A stretch of DNA of 8,692 bases, taken from positions 1-8,692 of the forward strand of contig JAKEFN010000048.1 of assembly GCA_022616085.1 (NCBI GenBank), written 5' to 3'. Both the position numbers and the translations under genes were made by a program. Of this stretch, positions 1-6,655 are shown one piece after another. Each line of letters opens with the position of its first letter. The first letter of the stretch is position 1. Below the pieces are notes generated by a model, which worked only from the letters and a program-made list of their open reading frames with translations, did no database searches and was not told the DNA's origin. The DNA is from a bacterium. GTDB lineage: Bacteria > Patescibacteriota > Minisyncoccia > Phycocordibacterales > JAKEFN01.

Positions 1-791
1 CCTTTTATAAGAGTAAGGACAAAAAATAAAATGCTTAAGAGAACAATGGTGGCGCCCGAGGCAGTATCCAAATAAAACGATCCGATAAGGCCGCCGACGA
101 CGCTTGCAACGCCGAAAAACGCCGAATAAAAAATCATTTGCCGAAAACTTTGGCTTATATTCTTAGCCGCCGCCGCGGGAATAACAAGAAGAGCCGGCAC
201 CAAAATAATCCCGACGACTTTGATGCTCATCGCGGTAACCGCCGCAAGAAGCCCGAGAAAAACATAATCGAGAAGCATGACCGAAACTCCGCCAACGTGC
301 GCAATATCCCTGTTAAACGAAGCCCTAAAAAAACTTTTCCACAAAAACATAAGAAGAACCGCTACAAAAACGGCGACTACCGCGGCAATCACCACATCGG
401 CGGGAGACACTGCGATGATATCCCCAAAAAGATACTGGAAAAGATCGGCGCGGTAACCCTCGAGAAGCCCGATGATAAATATGCCGAGCGCCGCCGCGCC
501 CGAGAAAAAAATCCCGATAATCGTATCAAGCGACTGCGCCGGCGCATGGTTCTGCACATATCCCATACCAAGAGCGAGTACGAGAGAAACCGTCACGGCG
601 GCAAGGATGGGATCAACCGAAAAAAGAAATCCGAGCGCTATACCGGCGAACGCGAAGTGTGAAACCGCATCTCCAAAAAACGCGGATTTTTTCATAACAA
701 CAAAAACGCCGAGAAGGGAGAGCGTAAGACCCATGCACATGCCGGCAAGAAGCGCTCTCTGCATAAACTCCAGTTGTAAAATTTCAATCAT
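1..791 (-). CDS. znuB: ZnuB-like zinc/manganese ABC transporter permease (3' end cut by window)
   Basis: Integral membrane subunit of a group-3 (ABC-3/ZnuB/TroC) metal importer; it would form the channel for Zn2+ or Mn2+ and bind the ATPase encoded just upstream. The frame opens with ATG at 791 (MIEILQLEFMQR) and stays open for 263 codons to the window edge, so only a short C-terminal part should be missing (family about 260-290 aa). Visible signatures are AFFGDAVSHFAFAGIALGF near the N-terminus, SLDTIIGIFFSGAAALGIF, the cytoplasmic-loop motif YLFGDIIAV, the late helix VVGIILVPALLVIPAAAA and SGATIVLL near the end. Many hydrophobic helices alternate with short loops. The start codon lies inside the end of the ATPase gene (8-nt overlap), suggesting translational coupling. 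I see no Shine-Dalgarno sequence. Family assignment is firm; Zn versus Mn is inferred from the Fur-family neighbour. Confidence 0.93.
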   Translation of the reverse strand, partial: MIEILQLEFMQRALLAGMCMGLTLSLLGVFVVMKKSAFFGDAVSHFAFAGIALGFLFSVDPILAAVTVSLVLALGMGYVQNHAPAQSLDTIIGIFFSGAAALGIFIIGLLEGYRADLFQYLFGDIIAVSPADVVIAAVVAVFVAVLLMFLWKSFFRASFNRDIAHVGGVSVMLLDYVFLGLLAAVTAMSIKVVGIILVPALLVIPAAAAKNISQSFRQMIFYSAFFGVASVVGGLIGSFYLDTASGATIVLLSILFFVLTLIK

Positions 792-1542
792 GGTGTTCGT
801 GGGTATGCCTTTTTTCCTTATGGGCATACAAATCATATTCGCGGCCGTAGAGTTTCTCAAGATTCTCTCGCGTCATCGCCGCATGCGGCGCCCCGTGGCA
901 AATAAGCTCGTGGTTAATGCAAAGCACTGTCGTCGCATAACGAAACACAATATCAACGTCGTGGGAAACAAGCACAACCGTAATGCCTTCCCTCTCCCGC
1001 AACTCCTTCAAAAGCGCATACATTTCACCCGCCCCTTCAATATCAACGCTGGCTACCGGCTCATCAAGAAAAAGCACTTCCGGCCGGTTAAGGAGAGCGA
1101 GGGAGAGAAGCACGCGCTGGAATTCTCCTCCAGAGAGAACGCCAAGGCGTTTTTTCAGAAGGTGTTCCGTGCGGGCGAGAGAAAGCGTCCGGTTCATGAT
1201 ATCCGTCTTCCCTCGTGATTCTTCAGTTTCATGCGATTTATTATGAATTGAGAGAAGCTCGGAAACAGTGACAGGCATCGTGCGATCAAAGTCCAGCCGT
1301 TGGGGGACATAACCGATCTTTCCGCTTATTTTTTTAATGGATGAAGGCGGCATCCCCAAAAGAGAAATATTTCCGGAATACGGGATAAGACCGAGAGCCG
1401 CCTTAAGAAGCGTTGTCTTTCCGGAACCGTTGGGGCCTATGATTGCCGCAATTTCCCCCTTGCCAATTTCAAAAGAAACGCCCTTGAGGACATTATGCCC
1501 ATTGAGAGTAACGTGAAGATTTTCTACAGACAAAACGCTCAT
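784..1542 (-). CDS. znuC: ZnuC-like metal ABC transporter ATP-binding protein
   Basis: Cytoplasmic ATPase that powers the metal importer. The 252 residues match the usual length. All nucleotide-binding motifs are intact: Walker A GPNGSGKT (36-43), Q-loop YVPQR (Q81), signature LSGGEFQR (136-143; Glu replaces the common Gln of LSGGQ), Walker B VLFLDEP (156-162), D-loop ASVD (164-167) and switch histidine SHD (H194). The C-terminus is short and His-rich (HKEKRHTHEHHD), as often found in zinc transporter subunits. It starts with ATG six nucleotides after the binding-protein stop, and its TGA overlaps the permease start, so the three transport genes are one transcription unit. No obvious Shine-Dalgarno precedes the ATG. 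The ABC ATPase assignment is certain; the metal-type subfamily follows from the neighbours and from the PQ-R-x-D-F region. Confidence 0.95.
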   Translation of the reverse strand: MSVLSVENLHVTLNGHNVLKGVSFEIGKGEIAAIIGPNGSGKTTLLKAALGLIPYSGNISLLGMPPSSIKKISGKIGYVPQRLDFDRTMPVTVSELLSIHNKSHETEESRGKTDIMNRTLSLARTEHLLKKRLGVLSGGEFQRVLLSLALLNRPEVLFLDEPVASVDIEGAGEMYALLKELREREGITVVLVSHDVDIVFRYATTVLCINHELICHGAPHAAMTRENLEKLYGREYDLYAHKEKRHTHEHHD

Positions 1543-1548
1543 TGCTTG

Positions 1549-2517
1549 TTATTTCATCGCCTCTTTTAATGTTTCGAGGTTTGTTTTCATAATGGATACA
1601 TAGGAGTCGCGGTTCGGATCCCCGGTTTCAACCGGATCCAAGATTCGAACGGCAATCTCCAAATCCGCCGCGATTTGGTCAACAATCTTCGGAGAAAACT
1701 GCGGTTCGGAAAAAATAACCGTAACTCCGGTGCTGTGAATCGTGTCCATAACTTCTGCGAGGTAGCGCGGGGACGGCTCCTTGCCGGGAAATTCTTCAAT
1801 CGCCGCGACCTGATGCAAACCATACTGTTCAGAAAAATATATAAATGCGGGGTGAAAGGCGATAAAATCTTTCGTGCGGAAGGAAGTTGTTTCTTTTCGT
1901 ATTTCGTTATCGAGTTCGCGGAGGGAGCGGATATATGCCTCCGCGTTTGTTTCATAAAATTCTCTGTTCTCCGGATCATGCAAAGCGAGAGCGTCGCGAA
2001 TATTCTCCACCTGAACAATAGCATTCTGCGGATCAAGCCAGATGTGCGGATCGAAGGATCCATGCGCATGTCCCCCTTCTTCCGATTCTTCGCTTGTCTT
2101 TTCGTGTTCGCCTTCTTCCTCTTCTTCTTCGGATTTCAGAAGCGCGACACCAACACTGGTATCAACCACCACAATATCTTTATTATCGCTCGCTGCAAGA
2201 AGATCGTCCAATACCGGCTCGAATCCTGCGCCGTTTTTGATAAGCATATCGGCATTATTGATTTTCTCTACATCGGTAGGCGTGAAAGATGAAACCTCTG
2301 GCGTCTGAAAAAACAAAATATCTATGTTGGCCCGATCCCCCGCGATATTTCTTGTGAAATCATAAAGCGGAAAAAACGTGGTTATAACAGTAAGCCGTCC
2401 ATCGTCCGAGGACTTCTTCTGTCCGCCAAACAGTCCGCCGAAATAAAATAAAACCGCAAGAATGATGATTGCTCCTCCCATGAGAGCCGCTTTTTTAGAA
2501 AAAGACTGATTTTCCAT
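1549..2517 (-). CDS. znuA: ZnuA/TroA-family metal-binding protein, membrane-anchored, atypical first ligand site
   Basis: Extracellular substrate-binding protein of the metal importer (322 aa from the ATG at 2517). Residues about 10-32 (AALMGGAIIILAVLFYFGG) form a hydrophobic anchor with no lipobox cysteine, so it is probably held by an uncleaved N-terminal helix. The TroA-type core begins at LTVITTFFPLYDFTRNIAGD (42-61). Ligand positions visible are H158 in SFDPHIWLDP, H222 in AFHPAFIYF and D294 in RILDPVE; GKEPSPRYLAEV (245-256) is typical of the family. The charged metal-sensing loop of ZnuA is present at about 130-152 (Glu run, then HE and HAH). The first canonical ligand, a His in a G-x-x-P-H-x-F/Y-x-P motif, is absent: the region reads TPEVSSFTPTDV (72-83). 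A TTG 42 nt upstream would lie inside the regulator gene; the ATG, 4 nt after the regulator's stop, is preferred. Confidence 0.9.
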   Translation of the reverse strand: MENQSFSKKAALMGGAIIILAVLFYFGGLFGGQKKSSDDGRLTVITTFFPLYDFTRNIAGDRANIDILFFQTPEVSSFTPTDVEKINNADMLIKNGAGFEPVLDDLLAASDNKDIVVVDTSVGVALLKSEEEEEEGEHEKTSEESEEGGHAHGSFDPHIWLDPQNAIVQVENIRDALALHDPENREFYETNAEAYIRSLRELDNEIRKETTSFRTKDFIAFHPAFIYFSEQYGLHQVAAIEEFPGKEPSPRYLAEVMDTIHSTGVTVIFSEPQFSPKIVDQIAADLEIAVRILDPVETGDPNRDSYVSIMKTNLETLKEAMK

Positions 2518-2521
2518 ATAG

Positions 2522-2977
2522 TTATTTATCGCACCGTCTGCATATACCGAACAACTCAAGCGAATGGCGACTCACCTCTGAAAACAGTGGCGTCTGCATG
2601 AGTGCGTTTTTTTTTATTTTTTTATAATCGCATCCTTTAAAATCCTCGACGCGGCCGCATCGTTCGCACACAATATGATGATGGTGGCCGATCGGGGATT
2701 TGAATTCATAGTGAACATGCCCATGCCGAAAATCCACATCTTCAACCAAGCCGCTTTTCCGCAACACCCCAAGAATGCGGTAGGCGGTCGCCTGATCAAT
2801 TCGAGGAGAAGACAGTTGCATGAAGATATCTCTCACCGCCAGCGGACGCGCCGCTTTCCGAAGAAGCCGGAGCACGGACATCCGCCCCGGCGTAGCCTTA
2901 AGCCCTGCTTTCCGGAGTAATTGTTTCGTGTCTGTTTCAGAGGAACGGAGGGTGCCCGTGTGTGTCTTTGTCTGCAT
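2522..2977 (-). CDS. Fur-family metalloregulator (Zur/Fur-like)
   Basis: Dimeric metal-dependent transcription factor of the Fur superfamily, 151 aa, the usual length. The N-terminal winged helix covers about 17-84 with the recognition helix in IDQATAYRILGVLRKSGLV (60-78), the counterpart of the family's S-x-x-T-V-Y-R-T-L. The metal/dimer domain follows: HGHVHYEF (85-92) and a run of four His (98-101). CERC (104-107) and CRRC (146-149) supply the structural zinc site. As first gene of the operon with a metal importer, it most likely senses zinc and represses its own operon, hence Zur; Mn (Mur) or Fe sensing cannot be excluded from sequence. The start at 2977 gives MQTKTHTG; no Shine-Dalgarno is visible and the predicted -10 ends only six nucleotides before the ATG, compatible with a leaderless message. 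Confidence 0.9.
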   Translation of the reverse strand: MQTKTHTGTLRSSETDTKQLLRKAGLKATPGRMSVLRLLRKAARPLAVRDIFMQLSSPRIDQATAYRILGVLRKSGLVEDVDFRHGHVHYEFKSPIGHHHHIVCERCGRVEDFKGCDYKKIKKNALMQTPLFSEVSRHSLELFGICRRCDK

Positions 2978-2983
2978 TCATAT

Positions 2984-3011
2984 AGTTTACACAAATGCGA
3001 AATATTTGCAA
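2984..3011 (-). promoter_or_regulatory. Candidate promoter of the metal-uptake operon
   Basis: On the minus strand TTGCAA (3011-3006) is followed after 16 nt by TAAACT (2989-2984), a 4/6 match to the -10 consensus. Transcription from here would begin around the ATG at 2977, giving a leaderless or nearly leaderless mRNA. A second possible pair further upstream (TTGCAT, 17 nt, AATATT) would give a short leader. Both are overlapped by the 18-bp palindrome. Confidence 0.4.
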
Positions 3012-3017
3012 ATATTT
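3000..3017. promoter_or_regulatory. Perfect 18-bp palindrome, probable Fur/Zur-family operator
   Basis: The sequence AAATATTTGCAAATATTT is its own reverse complement over all 18 bases. It lies 22 nt upstream of the regulator's start codon and covers the candidate -35 element. Fur-family boxes are AT-rich palindromes of about 15-21 bp at such places, so autorepression by the encoded regulator is the simplest reading. The binding itself is inferred. Confidence 0.6.
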
Positions 3018-3042
3018 GAAATTATGCAATATTGCCAGGTGG

Positions 3043-3065
3043 AAAAACGGCTCCCCGCGGAAACC
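3043..3065 (-). terminator. Possible intrinsic terminator after the surface-protein genes
   Basis: On the minus strand GGTTTCC (3065-3059), a GCGG loop and GGAGCC (3054-3049) can form a short stem with one bulged T, followed by G and five T (3047-3043). It starts about 20 nt after the stop of the 971-aa gene and would separate it from the metal operon. The stem is imperfect, so confidence is moderate. Confidence 0.4.
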
Positions 3066-3085
3066 AAACTTTTGCAGATGTTGTG

Positions 3086-6001
3086 CTATCTTTCCAATCC
3101 CGAAATCTGTTTTATGGATACACGCGCCGCAGATCGACGAGCAACAAAAGAAAAAATAAGCGTCGGGACAAGGAGGGTTGTGGAAAAACCCGAAATATTA
3201 AACGTAAAATGCATGATATGGGACGCTTTCTCGCGCCATCCGTCCAAAAAATTAAAGGTGTCTGTAAGGTGAAGCGCGGCAAGTAAATCCGCTCCGCGGC
3301 TCTCGGGAGTTATTGATCTATTGTCCGCAAAACATGCGTAAGCATAGCATGGTTCAAATATATAAGCAGGGACGGTCGAGGACGCATCATTCATATTCTC
3401 CACCATGGCAACGTCAGAATAAACGACCGGCTCGCCTTCGATTTCTTCCGGTTCCGGCACAAGTGAAACAATCGATAAAGGAGATTCGGTATTGTGTATC
3501 AATGTTTTACCGGCCTCAATTTCAAATGTATAAGGAGTCTCACGGGCTTCATGGATGATTTCTACGGAACTCGTCGCTGTTTCCGAATTTGCAATAATTC
3601 CCACAAACGAAGGCTCGATCTGCGGATGCCGGCCGATTGCTTTCACCTCTGCATAATTTGTATATATGCCCGGGGCGGTGTTTTCGCCGAAAAGAACCGT
3701 ATAGTTAACCTTGATTTCCTCGTCCGGATAAATGGTATCAAGCGCCCATACGCGTTCGAATATTTTTTTGCCGCGCGCATCTCTGATCGTATCAACCAAA
3801 GCCGCGCGATATGCCATGCCGCCGTTATTTTTTACGACAATATGATAATCAACAGTCGAGCTTGCGGCGATGGGGCCGGTCGCGCTATTTGTTTTGGTAA
3901 CAGAAATATCGGGATCGGGGGTGAACACATATTGAGGGCCTCGAATAATCGAAATGGGGATATTTTCCGCACCAAGAGTAAGAATATCAGCATTGTCGCT
4001 CATGTTTGCGTCGTTCTCGAAACTCTCCGCCAATACGCGGTTCTCAATGATGGTACTGCCGATCGGAAGGTTGCCGCTTACTTCCGCATCATAATCCACG
4101 GTTGCAGTCTCCCCTGGCCCAAGCGACGGAATAAGCCAATCCACAAAACCGTTCTGATACGTTCCGCCAGTTTCCGATCCTCTGAAAGAAAGAAGGCTGT
4201 GCATGCGCTCGCGAACCCGCACGTCAGTCGCGGAAGAGTCGCCGTTATTTATAATCGTATAGCGAATTCTGATCGATGATCCCGCCGAAAGAGGGGTCGT
4301 GTCCGCGTCCGCATCGCCGCCGACCCAGAGATCGGGCTGACCAAATGCGATATTCCCATTCCAATTACAGAAAACATTAAATATCGCCATAAGCCAGTTC
4401 TGGCCGATAACATTTGAATTAACGATATTGATGGCATTTGTTACCGCGGTTGCATCGCCGGTCGCAATTCCCGCATTGCCGCCGTTTTCGCTCGTGGAGT
4501 TCCCGCCGGTAATCGCGTATGCTTCAATATTATTCCCCACATACGCATTGTTGTCCGTCGTCGCCTCGAGCACGCCATCCGAGAGCGGGGGTGTTGACGC
4601 GCCACCGGACAAAGAAACTCCACTATTGTCATAGAGAAGAATTCCGTCGCTTGTGTGCAAAACGCCAAGCCCCTCCGGCGCGCCGGTAATTGTGCCGGAC
4701 CAGTCGCCGTGAATGCGGAAAAGTATTTTGAAAGAACCGGCATCGACGATATTCTGGTTGACTTCATTCAGCACGTTTGAAACCGCAACCGAATTACCCG
4801 TGGAGATCGCCGAATCTCCGCCGTTTCCGTTTGCTTGATTGTCTCCGGTGATCGCCTGAACGGTCATTGAGTTGTCTATGAAGCCCCCGTTATTGTTTTC
4901 CACCGAGAAAGATCCGCCGCTCCCGCCTTCCCCATTCATAAAAAGTTCGGAGAACCGCTCCGCCGCGGGAAGAACCACGTCGCCCGACATGCATGCAAAA
5001 TCGTTCATAACCAACAAAAGGTAATTCGTATCAATGATATTGGTATTGACGACATTCGCGACATTCGCCGCCGCAATAGCATCGCCGGTTGAGATTCCAA
5101 CGTTGCCGGCATTATAGTCTGCCGTATTATTTCCGGTGCCGGCGCGGACAATCACGTCGTTTGTGACCGTTGCGTTGTTTTGCCCGTCAACAACGAGCAG
5201 ATCGTCATCGCCGCAGTTAAGAAGGTCGCAGTCGCCATAAAACGAGAACGCAGATGAATTCGAAGGCATTCCATTCGCATTAAATATAGAAAGATTTCTA
5301 AGATCGATACCCGCGACTTTTTCGAAAAGATTAAGAAGCATAAGAAAACCCTCCGAATTCACAATATTGACATTTACAAGGTTCGCGATATTCGCGGTTG
5401 CGACCGCATCGCCGGTCTTGATGTAAGCACTGCCGCCGTTTCCGTTTCCGCTATTCCCCCCAGACTCCGCTTCTATTTCAAGATCATTCCCGAGAAGAGC
5501 ATCGTTATTACTTTCCACCGTTGTCGTGGACATATCGCTTTCTTGAGAAGCGCCAATTTCTGCGACAATCTCCGACGACAAAGATGCATCGTCCTCTTCG
5601 GCTTCCGTTTCGGCAACTGAAACATCGTTCTCGTTCACGCTATTTGCCACGTCCGCGGAAGCAGTCGCGTCTCCAGTTTCAATGATCGTATCGTCGGACA
5701 CCTCCTCTCCTGTTCCTGTGTCGCTTGTTTCCCCAAAACTTTCCGCTATTTCCGTTTCGGTCGCTCCCGCGGTTTCTTCTGCCCCGTCAGACGAAGCGCC
5801 TTCGCCTCCGGTCTCATTCGTCTCTCCCGTAATGACTGTCGTTTCCTCGTGCGCCGCCGGCCCTGGCTCAACTTCTCCATCTGCAATAACAATCGAGAGA
5901 GGCGCGCTTGCCAAAAGAAGCCCGAGTATAACCAGGCTAGCGAGAGAGATTCTCCCTCCATTTACAACATTTCTTCTATACTCTGAAAAATGAAAAAACA
6001 T
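3086..6001 (-). CDS. Large exported repeat protein with DUF11-like domains, putative surface/S-layer-like
   Basis: 971 aa; no family I can name for the whole protein. An N-terminal signal or anchor lies at about 18-40 (ISLASLVILGLLLASAPL). Residues 41-160 are acidic and Thr/Ser/Gly-rich, low complexity, and include a half repeat (107-130, IETGDATASADVANSVNEND). Four full modules begin near 164, 273, 368 and 483; each has about 50 residues of Asn/Gly/Thr repeat followed by a hydrophobic stretch of the type NWLMAIFNVFCNWNGNI and a variable linker. Two DUF11-like beta-sandwich domains follow: about 565-672 (RIRYTIINNGDSSATDVRV) and 697-790 (DISVTKTNSATGP, then VDYHIVVKNNGG). Residues 939-953 (FSTTLLVPTLIFSFV) followed by RRSAAR may be a C-terminal membrane anchor; the hydrophobic stretch is short. 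DUF11-like domains are common in large envelope proteins. The start overlaps the preceding gene by 26 nt, so the two are probably coupled. A surface role is inferred. Confidence 0.85.
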   Translation of the reverse strand: MFFHFSEYRRNVVNGGRISLASLVILGLLLASAPLSIVIADGEVEPGPAAHEETTVITGETNETGGEGASSDGAEETAGATETEIAESFGETSDTGTGEEVSDDTIIETGDATASADVANSVNENDVSVAETEAEEDDASLSSEIVAEIGASQESDMSTTTVESNNDALLGNDLEIEAESGGNSGNGNGGSAYIKTGDAVATANIANLVNVNIVNSEGFLMLLNLFEKVAGIDLRNLSIFNANGMPSNSSAFSFYGDCDLLNCGDDDLLVVDGQNNATVTNDVIVRAGTGNNTADYNAGNVGISTGDAIAAANVANVVNTNIIDTNYLLLVMNDFACMSGDVVLPAAERFSELFMNGEGGSGGSFSVENNNGGFIDNSMTVQAITGDNQANGNGGDSAISTGNSVAVSNVLNEVNQNIVDAGSFKILFRIHGDWSGTITGAPEGLGVLHTSDGILLYDNSGVSLSGGASTPPLSDGVLEATTDNNAYVGNNIEAYAITGGNSTSENGGNAGIATGDATAVTNAINIVNSNVIGQNWLMAIFNVFCNWNGNIAFGQPDLWVGGDADADTTPLSAGSSIRIRYTIINNGDSSATDVRVRERMHSLLSFRGSETGGTYQNGFVDWLIPSLGPGETATVDYDAEVSGNLPIGSTIIENRVLAESFENDANMSDNADILTLGAENIPISIIRGPQYVFTPDPDISVTKTNSATGPIAASSTVDYHIVVKNNGGMAYRAALVDTIRDARGKKIFERVWALDTIYPDEEIKVNYTVLFGENTAPGIYTNYAEVKAIGRHPQIEPSFVGIIANSETATSSVEIIHEARETPYTFEIEAGKTLIHNTESPLSIVSLVPEPEEIEGEPVVYSDVAMVENMNDASSTVPAYIFEPCYAYACFADNRSITPESRGADLLAALHLTDTFNFLDGWREKASHIMHFTFNISGFSTTLLVPTLIFSFVARRSAARVSIKQISGLER
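4406..5683 (-). repeat. Array of one half and four full Asn/Gly repeat modules in the 971-aa protein
   Basis: Protein-level repeats at residues 107-127 (half), 164-213, 273-323, 368-419 and 483-532, spaced about 94-115 residues apart. Shared positions include NN near the start, N-x-x-x-x-x-A-x-x-G-x-N in the first half, a Gly/Asn turn, then TG-x-x-x-A and VN-x-N-[IV]. At the DNA level the copies have diverged (I see no long identical stretch), so the array is old or under selection against recombination. Confidence 0.8.
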
Positions 6002-6557
6002 GTTTGAAAAAGTCCAACACTAAAGAAATAAAGGTTTGTTTATCTCCGTTCGCGCTATCTCCAGCACTCGCGGAATTTTTGAATTGATTACTTTCAGAGG
6101 AAAATTTTTCTTCGTGTATGTCTTCCGTTTCCTCCTCTTCGTCCTTCGTTTCCGCACCGTCAAGCCTTACCGAAACAGACGTCTCGGAAACCGCAGAACC
6201 GTCTTTCGATTCGTAAATAAAATGTTCCTCTGCGCGAATATCCGCGTCTGTCTCGGTTTTCGCATATTCCTTCTCAAAATCCTCAATAGTCTCGCCATTG
6301 ATAACAGTCTTCACCAAGACATGCGCGCTTTCCGACCCTTCTACGACAACACCTTCTTCTCCATTCTCTCCTCCATGTGCGTTATTTCCTCCCGAATGCG
6401 CGCTTACTGAAATCGAATTCGTCACGCTTGACGTATTGTTGTTGACAAAAGTCTCCGCATGCGCCGCGGCAGATAATGCCAACGACAACGCGCCTGCCGT
6501 GCTCGCATACAGAATCACTCTTATTATCTTTCCATTTACTTTCTTCATATTCTTCAT
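5976..6557 (-). CDS. Exported single-repeat acidic protein, family of its neighbours
   Basis: About 193 aa from the ATG at 6557 (MKNMKKVNGK); an ATG 9 nt downstream is equally possible. The open frame extends upstream to 6647, but only through TTG and non-signal-like residues. A classical signal peptide ends near residue 34 (LSLALSAAAHA, then ETFVNNN). One copy of the shared repeat follows at about 37-85: VNNNTSSVTNSISVSAHSGG, then NNAHGG and a second half that has lost the TG-x-A motif (VVVEGSESAHVLVKTV). The rest is strongly acidic (EEEETEDIHEE near 140-150), then Ser/Asn/Gly, and it ends in an amphipathic hydrophobic tail (FISLVLDFFKHVFSFFRV). It could be a minor or capping component of the same surface structure; function unknown. 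The end overlaps the start of the large gene by 26 nt. Confidence 0.8.
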   Translation of the reverse strand: MKNMKKVNGKIIRVILYASTAGALSLALSAAAHAETFVNNNTSSVTNSISVSAHSGGNNAHGGENGEEGVVVEGSESAHVLVKTVINGETIEDFEKEYAKTETDADIRAEEHFIYESKDGSAVSETSVSVRLDGAETKDEEEETEDIHEEKFSSESNQFKNSASAGDSANGDKQTFISLVLDFFKHVFSFFRV

Positions 6558-6617
6558 AATCCCGTCAGGCAAAAAGGCAACTGTTTCTATTGTCTCTATA
6601 TATGTCGCCTCCTTGCC

Positions 6618-6646
6618 TGAAAGAAGGAGAAATCCTCCTTCTTTCA
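6618..6646. other. Perfect 12-bp stem-loop between the first two surface genes
   Basis: TGAAAGAAGGAG (6618-6629) pairs exactly with CTCCTTCTTTCA (6635-6646) around a 5-nt loop. On the transcribed minus strand it begins 10 nt after the stop of the 304-aa gene, but no T-run follows it (GGCAAGGAGGCG comes next), so it is not a standard terminator. It may protect the upstream mRNA end or partly attenuate expression of the next genes. Confidence 0.6.
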
Positions 6647-6655
6647 AAAATGAGC

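Noticed and set aside
472..1218. Long plus-strand open frame of 248 codons
   Set aside because: It lies antisense to the ZnuB and ZnuC genes, whose motifs are unmistakable; the plus-strand translation has no domain-like features. The same applies to the other plus-strand frames opposite the metal operon and the surface genes.
2518..2559. Upstream TTG start for the ZnuA-like protein
   Set aside because: It would place 14 polar residues before the anchor and overlap the regulator gene; the ATG at 2517 gives a normal N-terminus.
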